DNA of 64,000 nucleotides from Leadbetterella sp035299025. GTDB lineage: Bacteria; Bacteroidota; Bacteroidia; Cytophagales; Spirosomataceae. Under the pieces are notes generated by a model that saw only the letters and a list, made by a program, of their open reading frames with translations, was not told where the DNA came from and ran no database searches. This document shows positions 53,275 through 62,711 of this stretch, in pieces. The DNA lies in assembly GCA_035299025.1 (NCBI GenBank), contig DATGXK010000007.1:868001-932000 (forward strand). Reading direction: 5' to 3'. How positions within the stretch are numbered: the stretch's first letter is position 1; every line of letters begins with the position of its first letter. A program made the position numbers and the translations under genes.

Positions 53275-56019
53275 ATGAGAACGGCACTAAATAATTCTTC
53301 ATTGGTATTTTTTCTTTTAATTTCACTTTTAGCTTGCAAACCAAAAGAAACTGAACAAGCTATATCTCCTGTTTCAATTGATTCTCGACCAGTAGATGGA
53401 GATTATGCCATAGCTATAACAAATCCAGGTTCTGATATTGGATTTATCCGACGTTATCCAAAATTAAAATTAGATGTTATTGTATCTGGCAATCGAGATA
53501 CTGATGGATTTTTAACGAATGTCAATACAACAGTAATTTACAACCCTAATAGTAAAGATTGGATTGCTACAGGATACGAGAAAGGGTATCCAACTAGAAT
53601 TACAACAAGTAATGGATATTCAATGGATTTAAAAAATTACAATAAAAATGATTTGACAGTTGATATGATTGTCAGCCTTAACGGAAAAGTAATTAGAACC
53701 CTTGAAAAACAAAAGTTAGAGGACTTTTTTTTTAATGGCATAGAAAATAATCCAATGAAGGGGGCACGAATTACAAATAGTTGCGAAAATATTAGAAAAG
53801 CAATTCAGGGAGTTGGAGTTGCTTTGGGTGCTACTGCCGTTTTAGTAGCAATTGCTTTTCCACCTGCGGGCATATTGGAAGGTATTCTTTTAGCTAATAC
53901 AGCTATAGGTGTAGCCAATGGCTTCTCTAGTTTAGTTTCAGGTGAGACTTTAACATCAAAAATTTTTAATGAAAAAACAGCCGAATTTGTAGATGCCGGA
54001 CTATATCGATTAAGTTTTCTTGATTTGTTCCCGAAACCCGACAAAACACTTGATTTAATTAACAAAATCTTAAGCATCCCTACAAAAGTTACCGATGTTC
54101 CTGGGAAGAGTCCGTGTGAAGATCAAGATAAAGAACAAGGTAAAGCTAATAGCTGGGGCGACCCACATATCAATACTTTTGATGGTTTATCTTATGATTT
54201 TCAAGCATGGGGTGAGTTTATTGCGGTAAAATCTAAAGTAGATAATTTTGAGGTTCAAGTTCGGCAAATAGGCACAGAAAACGGTCAAATTTCATATAAT
54301 CAAGGTTTGGCTATACAGACAGGAAGTGATGTCGTTTGTTATTTAAACAATAATCTATATATAAATAACAAACCTCAAAGCTATAATTTCACAGACCTAT
54401 CACTAAAAGACAATGCTTCTTTGAAACTAACGAATGATTTACTAAAAATTACAAGTAAGTATGGTGATGTTATAAGTATTCCAAGAGGTAGATATGATTA
54501 CAAAATAGAACTATCAGAATCAAGGAAAAACAAAGTTGGAGGTTTGTTTGGTAATTTTGACGGAATAAAGGAAAACGAATTATCTTTAAAAAACGGAACG
54601 ATTATAACCTTAAAAAGTACACAGGCTTTTGGCCTTTCGGTAGAATTACCCTTTAATGAGATGTACCCAACTTATGCCGATAGTTGGCGAGTTGAACAAA
54701 AAAACTCTTTATTTTATTATGAGAATGGAAAAAATACAGAAACTTTTACAAGAAAAGACTACCCAAAAGAATTGGTAGTTATATCACAAGAAAAAAAATT
54801 ATTGGCCGAGGGCGTTTGTAAAGCGGCTGGTGTTAATAAAGAACCTTTCCTAAGTGGTTGTATCTTTGATGTTGCACATACGAACAATAGTGGTTTAGCT
54901 TTAGAATCTCTTTGGGGACAAGAAAATAGTAATACTAAAAATATTTTACAATTAAATGTAATTCCTGAACCAATTGACCTAAAAAAAATTACAATTACAT
55001 CAAAAGGGTCATTTCTACTTAAAAATGATGGTACTCTTTGGTTATCTGCTTCGAAAAATCATAGCATGTTTGGTATCGGTAATAATCCTATTAACAAACC
55101 AGGTTATTTCGTTAAGATTATGGACAATATCAAAGATATTGCTTCTGGTTCGCCCGATAATCATATGTTATATCTCAAAAATGATAATTCTCTTTGGGCC
55201 TCGGGTGAAAACTTTTCAGGGAAACTTGGAATCGGTGGCTCAGGCCTAGGAGTTACTAATAATCCAGTCAAAATTATGTCAGATGTAAAATCTATGCAAA
55301 TAGGCTATGACGTAAGCTTTGTATTGAAAATTGATAATACACTCTGGGCATTTGGTCAGATTTCAGGGATGTTCGGTGACAAAACAAAAGCCAACAGTAA
55401 TTTACCAATAAAAGTATTGGAAAATGTTAAAAGTATTTTTTCCAACGGAATAAATACTCTTTTCATAAAGACCGACAATTCATTATGGGGTACAGCTAGA
55501 GATCAATATTTAACTAATAATTCAGGGCAATTTGGCTCAACTTTTTCTAAAACTCCACCTTTTAAAATAGCCGAAAACGTAATTTTTGCTGCTCCTCAAC
55601 AATATAGTAATTTTTATATTAAAAGTGATTTTTCACTTTGGTTATCGGGTTCAAATATATTTTTTAAGTTTGAAAAAAAGGATAATTTTGTAAAAATTAT
55701 GAGTGATGTTCAGAGTATTTCTAGTACATCAAGTAATAGTTCTCTAATACTGAAAACAGATAATACACTTTGGGCAATAGGAAATAATAATTCATTTGGA
55801 GTAGGTACAAATAATGATGAAAGCGTACCAATAAAAATATTAGATAATGTAAAAAGTGTTTATACTTATAATGGTTCAACATTTGTACATAAATTGGATA
55901 ACACACTTTGGGCATCTGGTAACAACTCTTTCTTTAGTAATAACATGGGCTTAGGAGTACTTGGAATTGGGATCATAGATAAAAACATTTACAATTTTGT
56001 GCCGATTCGTTTAAATTAA
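53275..56019 (+). CDS. Surface lipoprotein with von Willebrand type D domain and RCC1-like repeats
   Basis: The 914-aa protein has a signal peptide ending in lipobox LLAC (Cys21). An N-terminal region of about 130 residues leads to a hydrophobic glycine-rich helix pair (about 175-220, GVALGATAVLVAIAFPPAG). A vWD domain follows at about 290-470 (SWGDPHINTFDGLSYDFQAWGEF, KVGGLFGNFDGIKENEL) with a C8-like tail, then about seven RCC1/BNR-type repeats (LKNDGTLWLSA, LKIDNTLWAFGQ, LKTDNTLWAIGNN). It should sit on the outer membrane surface. The function is unknown; adhesion or recognition is plausible. It is a single gene flanked by repeat blocks B and C, so it looks like a separate cargo module. 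Confidence 0.82.
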   Translation: MRTALNNSSLVFFLLISLLACKPKETEQAISPVSIDSRPVDGDYAIAITNPGSDIGFIRRYPKLKLDVIVSGNRDTDGFLTNVNTTVIYNPNSKDWIATGYEKGYPTRITTSNGYSMDLKNYNKNDLTVDMIVSLNGKVIRTLEKQKLEDFFFNGIENNPMKGARITNSCENIRKAIQGVGVALGATAVLVAIAFPPAGILEGILLANTAIGVANGFSSLVSGETLTSKIFNEKTAEFVDAGLYRLSFLDLFPKPDKTLDLINKILSIPTKVTDVPGKSPCEDQDKEQGKANSWGDPHINTFDGLSYDFQAWGEFIAVKSKVDNFEVQVRQIGTENGQISYNQGLAIQTGSDVVCYLNNNLYINNKPQSYNFTDLSLKDNASLKLTNDLLKITSKYGDVISIPRGRYDYKIELSESRKNKVGGLFGNFDGIKENELSLKNGTIITLKSTQAFGLSVELPFNEMYPTYADSWRVEQKNSLFYYENGKNTETFTRKDYPKELVVISQEKKLLAEGVCKAAGVNKEPFLSGCIFDVAHTNNSGLALESLWGQENSNTKNILQLNVIPEPIDLKKITITSKGSFLLKNDGTLWLSASKNHSMFGIGNNPINKPGYFVKIMDNIKDIASGSPDNHMLYLKNDNSLWASGENFSGKLGIGGSGLGVTNNPVKIMSDVKSMQIGYDVSFVLKIDNTLWAFGQISGMFGDKTKANSNLPIKVLENVKSIFSNGINTLFIKTDNSLWGTARDQYLTNNSGQFGSTFSKTPPFKIAENVIFAAPQQYSNFYIKSDFSLWLSGSNIFFKFEKKDNFVKIMSDVQSISSTSSNSSLILKTDNTLWAIGNNNSFGVGTNNDESVPIKILDNVKSVYTYNGSTFVHKLDNTLWASGNNSFFSNNMGLGVLGIGIIDKNIYNFVPIRLN

Positions 56020-56140
56020 CTAATGACTATTGTAAAATCGTCCTATATTAAAATAGTTTGACAGTTTTTATTGCGGTCGGCATGCGATTTGAGTTGTTTT
56101 GAATGGCAGACTTTTTACTTATGTGCATATTTCAGGAAAG

Positions 56141-56300
56141 TGAGACAGACAATTCGGTTCAAAGTGAACTTCTTGAGCGAGGACATTTTCATTACCTTTG
56201 AATTACAAAGTTTAAGGCCAATTTAAGATCCCATGGGTCATTAAATTTTTTTCCTAACCAAAGAAACGGAAAACCTCCATTTGAAGGAGCTTTTAGAAGT
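56141..56300. repeat. Diverged intergenic repeat, copy 2
   Basis: This matches copy 1 at 52650-52800 in patches: CGGTTCAAAGTGA, AAGGCCAATTTAAGA, GGGTCATTAAAT, AAAACCTCCATTTGAAGGAGCTT. On the minus strand a short open frame of 38 codons (MKQLLKAPSNGGFPFLW) covers it, too short to call a gene. A weaker third match (TTTTGGGTCGTTGAATTAGC) lies at 60646-60665. Flanking parts of the 56020-57223 spacer hold block C and nothing else recognised. Confidence 0.4.
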
Positions 56301-56655
56301 TGCTTCATAGTTTTAATTCTCAATTGGATAGCACAAAAAGTTTTTATATTTTGTGAAAATGTTATCTAAATAATCTTCGGTACAGTTGTTTTTGCATTCT
56401 TTGAAGATTTTCCAGTTTTCATCAAAGAATACCCTCTAATATTCCTTTTTGGCATACGATAAGGAAATACTCGAAAATTTCATTTAACGAACTTTCCGAG
56501 GGATGTATACTTTTCTATAAACTAGAGAATGTATAGGCGATTGTTTGTCCATGTTCCTACTGTGGCACTCCAAATGTTTTCGTTTGTTAAATGTTGAGCT
56601 TTGGCAACATCTTTATACTCCAAATCCTTGTCTATTACCGATTATATCTCTTGTA

Positions 56656-56896
56656 TTTTGTTTAGATTGCTATCTGTTGTTTTTTTGTCCGACAAATTAA
56701 GTGGGTTCAGTATTTTTTAGGTGTGTTCACTTTTGCTAAAGGTGTGTTCACCTCGGTGAAATGACGTGTGTTCACCTATTTTTGCCATATGAACACACCC
56801 TGTGTGCGGGGTGTGTTCATATGGTGTGTTCATGGTGTGTAGGTTATTCTGAGGCGTATTTTGGGTGAACACACTAGGTGTGTTCACCCAAAATAC
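56656..56896. repeat. Structured non-coding block C: GTGTGTTCAC repeats with TTGTCCGACAA core
   Basis: This is a direct, diverged copy of block B. The core TTGTCCGACAA is at 56685-56695. GTGTGTTCAC units lie at about 56721, 56742, 56766, 56811 and 56824, with inverse units between. A perfect 13-bp stem, ATATGAACACACC with GGTGTGTTCATAT, occupies about 56788-56823. Unlike B it ends in an intact 19-bp terminal hairpin. The spacer from here to 57223 is AT-rich with no gene. Confidence 0.8.
56856..56896. repeat. Perfect 19-bp inverted repeat closing block C
   Basis: GTATTTTGGGTGAACACAC (56856-56874) pairs exactly with 56878-56896 across the 3-nt loop TAG. It has no T tract, so it is not a typical terminator. 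In block B the left arm is kept with a few changes, while the right arm breaks off after GTGTGT. Confidence 0.85.
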
Positions 56897-57223
56897 AAAA
56901 TATATTGCACAAATAATGGTTCGAACTTAGACTTATTGAAACTTTATTGATTTTTGTAGCTTTTTTAAATCGTAAGAATGTTATTTCCTTGTAGTTGGAT
57001 ATTGAATTTTTCTAATATTCATGGTACTTATCAATACCGCTAGTTTTATGAGAATATTGTCTTTTGTATTTTGGAAATATTCATTAAATTCTCTAAAAAT
57101 AATTTTCAGAACTCATTATTGAATAGCTTAAGTTCGATCGATTGTAGCAATTCCTCTAAGTATGTTAAATACCAAATTTACCTTATAAGACCATGTAATA
57201 AGCATTTAAGATTACACTACTTC

Positions 57224-60200
57224 TTAATCGCATCCACCAATTACTGCTTTAAATATTGAGCCAGAATTCGCAATAAAACCAGAGTTTAAAGTAATACTTT
57301 TTCCAGAGGTCAAATTAACATTCCTACCCAACAATATTTTTTGGCTTGAATTTATTGTATTTAGTGCTTTAATGTTTCCACTATCAGGAGTGCCATTAAT
57401 TGTTAAATCATTTTGTACATTTTCAATATTAACGCTATTGGATGGGCATAATCCATTTGGTGAAACAATTGAGTAATAATAATTGCCTGGAAGAGTAGTG
57501 GTTAAATTATTAGAACTATTATTTTGAATCGGATTGGACTCTTTGAACCATTCGATGCTCTTGCAAGTTGATGGGTTGGAAATAGTCAATACAGAATTTG
57601 CTCCAGGGCAAAGTACAACATTATTCGCAACTAAAACTGGAACATCAACTGTAGCAACGGCGAAAAAAGTAGGTGAACTCAGACAGCCATTTTGAAGTTT
57701 ACAAATCGCTGAGTAGGTCGTTGAAGTAGAAATAGACAAACTACGAGTGGCTGAAATAAGACCGTTTTCCCAAACTATTTCCCCAGAGCAATTGCCTGCC
57801 TCCATGGTAAAGGTACTATTTTTGCATACAGTGGTCGGACCTGAAATTGTTGGTGGGAAAATATAATTACAACCACTCTGAGAAACCCTTATGGAAATGG
57901 GTGTTGAAGTAATTTCAGCACCAGAGGGATCTTTAATTTTTGCCCGAACTAGATATTTTCCAACTGAGGCAAAACTTTTTTGATGGGGAGCGTTATTCGG
58001 CAACCATCCTGTTTCATAAGTTCCATCGTTATTAAAATCCCACATTATCTGTAAGGTGCTTGGAGAATCGTTAGCATCTGTAGAGTTTTGAACAGTAAAA
58101 AAAGCATTTTCTCCAACTGAAAGATTCTGTTTAGAAACCTCTATGAATGGTATCGGTGCGAAATTACTACCTAGCTGGTTCACTGTTACAGAATAATCAA
58201 CATTTCTGCTATTTCCTTGTTTATCCACGACCAACAAAGAATAGGAATTTGATAAATTTGGACTGTAATAAGGAGTGTTAAATGCTGTACTTACAGATGT
58301 AGTTGATAATTGCATTTCATCAATTGTGTTTGATTGATACCTTAAAAAAATGGCAGATAAGGTATCAGGGTCACTTGCTGAAAAAGCAATGCTCAAAATT
58401 CCATTATTTAAATTGACCGTAGACGGGGTGCTTATGCTTAATGTAGGCAAGGCCGTCATAATATTGTTCTTGTTGAAATAATGACTGGTATTTAGAAATA
58501 GGCCTCCGGCATACTCAAGTCTGGTATGCTCATTTGGATATTTTTCAGGAAACAAACTGCCTCTAAATCCTCTAAAACCATTGTACATTATATTTCCATT
58601 TTTCGATTTATCATTTCTGAGATCATGGGGTAAACCAAAAGCATGTCCTAACTCATGTACGGCGGCTCCAATAAATGTCGAAGCCAAAGAGCTAAATGTA
58701 CTTCCAAACACCCCGCTTTCGTAAGTTACTTCTGGAACGATAGGGAACTGTCCAAGTTCCGGAAAAATTACTCCTGCATAGGGTGAATCATCATTAACTT
58801 TTGAAAAGTAGGGTAATAAATTGCTTCCCAGGACGCAAGCACCTGCTGATCCTGTAGTACCATTTGCACCTGCACCTCCTCTTGCACAATCGCCAAGAAT
58901 AGTGCCATCAGCATTTAGCTTGTGGCTTTCAGATACTATAAGCCAAATTTCATTGTTTCGATTAAACACAGGAATACCCAATGCTTGAGATTCTGATACT
59001 GCCCTGTTATATACATCTTGGCTGTCAAAACCTCTTAAAAATTCAGCATTTTTATCACTTTTAATTACATAAACCTTTGGTAAATTTGTTCCAGATTCTT
59101 TTTCAAAATCAAACGTCTTTCGCCCAAAACCATTAAGTTCCATATTGTCCTCAAACCATTGCTTACTTAGCATCAATGCATTTTGAATATTTCTCACTCC
59201 ATTTACTTGAGGCTCCTTGTCTGAGGCAATTAGGTAGACGGCTCTAACAATTGGGGTTTCAAAACTACTCCTAGAGGCAGAAATTGATACGCTATTCTTA
59301 CAGCCAGTTGCCAAACAAACAGCTTGATAAGTAGTATTTACTTCTGGAAAAACTGTAATTTCTGAATTCCGTAAATTTGATCCGTTATACCATTGAACAT
59401 TGCCATTGCAATTGTCAACTTTTAACTTTACCCTTTCTCCTGGACATACACTCAGTGCCGATGATATTATATTTACTGGTTGACTTATTGTAATATCAAT
59501 GATATTACTTTGCTCACTTTCACAGCCGTTTAATACGGCCTTTGCAGAGTATGAAGTATTGCCACTTGGATTTGCTATCAAAATATTACCCGTCTGATTA
59601 GTCGGATTCCAAACTATATCATTGCTATTGTATGGTGAATCAGCAAATAATTCTATACTCTCACCTGGAGTACAAATTGGATTTCTTCCAGAATAGATGC
59701 TAATCAATGGTGCAGATGGCTGTGGATTAACATTTACAAAACCAATAGCATTGCAAACCCCTGGGTCACTACATGTGGCTGTATAGGTAGTTGAAACAGC
59801 AGGAAGCACAGAAATAGACTCACCAGTGGCACCGTTAGACCAGCTAACTGTAGCACTGCAACCAGTAGCTGTTAAAGTAACTGCTTGTGTATCGTTTGAG
59901 CAAATGGTCTTACTGCCAGTAACCTCCATCGAGTTAACGCAATCACTTTCACAATTACCTTGAATAATTCCACCAAAACCTTGTCCGCACGGTGGGATAT
60001 CCGTTGTTTCTTGAAGCGTAGAAAGAGTAATTTCTCCAAAAGTAGATGGACCAGTTTGGAAAGCATTTATCAATTCCCAATAGTTTTGCTGTGAATTCCA
60101 TCTGATAAGAAACCGACATTGAATACCAAAGTTGCCAGAAAAACTGTATCTGTATTGATTTTTGTTATTGTAGATACCATTAAGTGAATAAGTCTGATTT

Positions 60201-60361
60201 ATGCTTCTTGACCCACAGTCAGAGTTACCAGTCAATGAGCTTCCCGTAATTGAAATTTGTGCAATTGAAGTGGAACAAAACAACAGAAAAATAACATAAA
60301 AACAACCACTAAATATTCCATACGGTCTTTCTTGAATTCTAGAAAATATATTTTTTGTCAT
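57224..60361 (-). CDS. Secreted metzincin-type metalloprotease with Ig-like domains and 3-coathanger C-terminus
   Basis: The 1045-aa protein has a signal peptide after a short N-terminal extension (about 18-36, CFYVIFLLFCSTSIAQ). Several cysteine-containing Ig-like/SprB-type domains follow (VTLTATGCSATVSWSNGAT). The catalytic domain has HELGHAFGLPH (His569, Glu570, His573, His579) and a Met-turn in GNIMYN. A PKD-like segment follows (IMWDFNNDGTYETGW), and the C-terminus (SGKSITLNSGFIANSGSIFKAVIGGC) is of the 3-coathanger stack type. It is an exported zinc protease cutting extracellular proteins. Like the vWD protein it has no defence motif. Confidence 0.87.
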   Translation of the reverse strand: MTKNIFSRIQERPYGIFSGCFYVIFLLFCSTSIAQISITGSSLTGNSDCGSRSINQTYSLNGIYNNKNQYRYSFSGNFGIQCRFLIRWNSQQNYWELINAFQTGPSTFGEITLSTLQETTDIPPCGQGFGGIIQGNCESDCVNSMEVTGSKTICSNDTQAVTLTATGCSATVSWSNGATGESISVLPAVSTTYTATCSDPGVCNAIGFVNVNPQPSAPLISIYSGRNPICTPGESIELFADSPYNSNDIVWNPTNQTGNILIANPSGNTSYSAKAVLNGCESEQSNIIDITISQPVNIISSALSVCPGERVKLKVDNCNGNVQWYNGSNLRNSEITVFPEVNTTYQAVCLATGCKNSVSISASRSSFETPIVRAVYLIASDKEPQVNGVRNIQNALMLSKQWFEDNMELNGFGRKTFDFEKESGTNLPKVYVIKSDKNAEFLRGFDSQDVYNRAVSESQALGIPVFNRNNEIWLIVSESHKLNADGTILGDCARGGAGANGTTGSAGACVLGSNLLPYFSKVNDDSPYAGVIFPELGQFPIVPEVTYESGVFGSTFSSLASTFIGAAVHELGHAFGLPHDLRNDKSKNGNIMYNGFRGFRGSLFPEKYPNEHTRLEYAGGLFLNTSHYFNKNNIMTALPTLSISTPSTVNLNNGILSIAFSASDPDTLSAIFLRYQSNTIDEMQLSTTSVSTAFNTPYYSPNLSNSYSLLVVDKQGNSRNVDYSVTVNQLGSNFAPIPFIEVSKQNLSVGENAFFTVQNSTDANDSPSTLQIMWDFNNDGTYETGWLPNNAPHQKSFASVGKYLVRAKIKDPSGAEITSTPISIRVSQSGCNYIFPPTISGPTTVCKNSTFTMEAGNCSGEIVWENGLISATRSLSISTSTTYSAICKLQNGCLSSPTFFAVATVDVPVLVANNVVLCPGANSVLTISNPSTCKSIEWFKESNPIQNNSSNNLTTTLPGNYYYSIVSPNGLCPSNSVNIENVQNDLTINGTPDSGNIKALNTINSSQKILLGRNVNLTSGKSITLNSGFIANSGSIFKAVIGGCD

Positions 60362-60887
60362 AGATTAAGTATTAAAAATGGGTTTTCTCTTTCTATTTTA
60401 GTTACTGTCTTTTAAGGTTTAATTATTTTTTGGTGTATTAATGAATCCTTGAAATTGCTCTAATTTACGAAATTACACGCTGGTTGGATTTTTCAAAACA
60501 TTTATATTAATAATGAGTAAGATTCGGTAGATAAAATTTGAGAGAAAGTACAAATGAATTGAGTAATGCATTGCTGTTTTAAGTGTGCCTTATTAGTTAG
60601 ATAATTTTAATCAATATTATCTATGTGGAATCCATATGTCAAAGCTTTTGGGTCGTTGAATTAGCTAATAATCATAGCATTTATGTTGTTTGCTGGCCTC
60701 CATATAGGTTAGTGCCTAAGATGTAAATACCAGTTATGTCTTAATGTAATATTTGATATGTTAACATATCAAAAGTACAAGCAAAATCTGTAAATGCTTC
60801 AAATTATAGCATTTTAGAATATTTGTTGCCCCAAATCATTCTAGAGGAGATTTTTAGGATAAAATTTGTGCCTCAAATACAGAACCA
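60362..60887. promoter_or_regulatory. Intergenic region with a 22-bp perfect palindrome upstream of umuDC
   Basis: At 60752-60773 the half-site TTTGATATGTT is followed directly by its exact reverse complement AACATATCAAA. It lies 114 bp before the umuD ATG and 390 bp before the protease start codon. Long perfect dyads of this sort are usually operators; the regulator is unknown (candidates are the element's XRE protein, an SOS-type repressor, or UmuD itself). A weak third copy of the diverged intergenic repeat is at 60646-60665. No gene is seen in the stretch. Confidence 0.7.
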
Positions 60888-61337
60888 ATGACCTTTTTCA
60901 GAGATTTCAATTTACCCAAAATAGAAATATTTCATGTTTCAACTGACATCGCCCTCGAACTTCCTTTTGTGAAAGAAGGTATTTCGGCTGGTTTTCCTTC
61001 ACCTGCTGATGATTTTATTGACACTGCCATCGATCTCAACCATGAACTCATTAAGCACCCAAGTTCAACATTCTTTGGAAAAGTAAGAGGTAACTCTATG
61101 AAAGACTTGGGCATTCATGATGGCGATCTTCTAGTCATTGACAAAAGCCTTGAACCAGCAACTGGCAAAGTGGCAGTTTGTTATATCGATGGTGAATTCA
61201 CGGTTAAGAGCCTAAAGTTAGAAAAAGATAGCGTTTGGCTATTGCCAGCCAATTCTAACTATAAACCCATTTTGGTTACCAAAGAAAACGATTTTATGAT
61301 TTGGGGAATAGTAACCAACGTAATCAAGTCATTCTAA
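60888..61337 (+). CDS. umuD: UmuD-like S24 serine autopeptidase subunit
   Basis: The 149-aa protein's cleavage site Ala34-Gly35 lies in ISAGFPSPADDF, with nucleophile Ser70 in GNSMKDLGIHDGD and general base Lys107 in GEFTVKSLK. Only a short N-terminal arm precedes the cleavage site, with no HTH, so it is a polymerase accessory rather than a LexA repressor. Cleaved UmuD' joins UmuC to form DNA polymerase V. It is followed by umuC after one base. Confidence 0.93.
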   Translation: MTFFRDFNLPKIEIFHVSTDIALELPFVKEGISAGFPSPADDFIDTAIDLNHELIKHPSSTFFGKVRGNSMKDLGIHDGDLLVIDKSLEPATGKVAVCYIDGEFTVKSLKLEKDSVWLLPANSNYKPILVTKENDFMIWGIVTNVIKSF

Positions 61338-61338
61338 T

Positions 61339-62604
61339 ATGTACGGACTGGTTGACTGTAATAATTTCTATGCATCATGCGAAAGAGTATTTAATCCAGC
61401 CCTTAACAATAAGCCCATAGTCGTACTTAGTAACAATGATGGTTGCGTTATAGCTCGAAGCAATGAAGCCAAGGCCATGGGTATTCCAATGGGTGCCCCA
61501 GCTTTCGAATTTGAGGAGCTTTTCATAAAACATGATGTAAAAGTATTCTCAGCCAATTTTGCCTTGTACGGTGATATGAGTAGCAGGGTGATGGACCTCT
61601 TGAAGGGCTATTGCCCAGAGATAGAAATTTACAGTATTGATGAGGCCTTTTTGGATTTTAAGTCCTATACAAAAAACTACGATCTAAAGGCATATGGTGA
61701 AAAAATGGCCTATCACGTTAGAAAAGCCACAGGAATTCCAGTCAGTGTAGGTTTTGCACCGACAAAAGCTCTAGCAAAGGTGGCTAATAGAATTGCAAAA
61801 AAGTACCCAGAGCAAACCAAAGGTGTTTTTGTGATGGATACCTTAGAAAAACGAATTAAAGCTCTTAAATGGCTTAAAATCGAGGATGTATGGGGTGTTG
61901 GCCGACAACATGCCAAAAGGTTAAACGCAATTGGGGTAGTCAACGCTTACGATTTTACGGAATTAAACGACCAATGGATTAAGAAAAACATGTCAATAGT
62001 TGGTGTGCGACTCCAAAAAGAACTCAAAGGCATTGAAACCTTGGGTCTAGAGGAAAAAGCACCTAAAAAAAACATTGCAACCACAAGGTCTTTTGACCGA
62101 AGCTACAATAACATTAGTGACCTCCAAGAGCGTGTCAGTACTTTTGTAGTAATTTCTGCTGAAAAATTAAGGCGACAAAATAGCTGCTGTAATGCCGTCA
62201 TGGTGTTTTTGAATACAAACTTTTTCAGAACTGACCAACCGCAGTATAACAAAAGCATCGTGGTGAGACTTCCTTATGCCACAAATTCAAGCATTGATAT
62301 TACGAAGTATGCACTTCAAGGGCTTGAAATAATATTCAAACCAGGCTACCAGTATAAAAAGGCTGGTGTAATGCTTTTGGATTTTTGTAATGAGAATGAA
62401 ATACAGCATACGCTTTTTGAGGCTCCAAATCCTCAGCATAAAATTTTAATGAGAACAGTTGACAAGCTTAATGCAGCCATAGGTCAACAGAAAGTGAAGT
62501 TGGCAATACAAGATAAGGATCGGGTGTGGAAGATGAAACAGGAGAAGCTTTCTCGAAGATTTACTACTAAACTGAATGAGGTGATTGAGGTGAGATGTGA
62601 GTAA
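61339..62604 (+). CDS. umuC: Y-family DNA polymerase V catalytic subunit
   Basis: The 421-aa Y-family polymerase has metal ligands Asp6 (GLVDCNNFYASCERVF), Asp101 and Glu102 (YSIDEAFLDF). The helix-hairpin-helix thumb is around KWLKIEDVWGVGRQHAKRL, then the little-finger domain (ATTRSFDRSYNNISDLQERV) and the UmuC-type C-terminal extension (KAGVMLLDF). It copies damaged DNA with low fidelity. Mobile elements often carry umuDC, which raises mutation in the host under stress. Confidence 0.95.
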   Translation: MYGLVDCNNFYASCERVFNPALNNKPIVVLSNNDGCVIARSNEAKAMGIPMGAPAFEFEELFIKHDVKVFSANFALYGDMSSRVMDLLKGYCPEIEIYSIDEAFLDFKSYTKNYDLKAYGEKMAYHVRKATGIPVSVGFAPTKALAKVANRIAKKYPEQTKGVFVMDTLEKRIKALKWLKIEDVWGVGRQHAKRLNAIGVVNAYDFTELNDQWIKKNMSIVGVRLQKELKGIETLGLEEKAPKKNIATTRSFDRSYNNISDLQERVSTFVVISAEKLRRQNSCCNAVMVFLNTNFFRTDQPQYNKSIVVRLPYATNSSIDITKYALQGLEIIFKPGYQYKKAGVMLLDFCNENEIQHTLFEAPNPQHKILMRTVDKLNAAIGQQKVKLAIQDKDRVWKMKQEKLSRRFTTKLNEVIEVRCE

Positions 62605-62711
62605 CAAAAAGAAAGGTCAGCTATTTCTGTAATAACACCAAAATTGGCAGTGATAGCATCGAATATCATCAATAAGGTTTAAACCTTAGAATAATTCAAA
62701 AAATGCTTTGA

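Noticed and set aside
33711..56896. Integron attC sites
   Set aside because: No attC R/L core boxes (GTTRRRY) flank a cassette gene in the usual way, the integrase lacks a recognisable IntI-specific insert, and the intervals hold whole operons. An attC-like function by another enzyme is left open in the findings.
56914..56935. GGTTCGAAC resembling a tRNA T-loop
   Set aside because: No neighbouring stems or acceptor sequence; an isolated short match.
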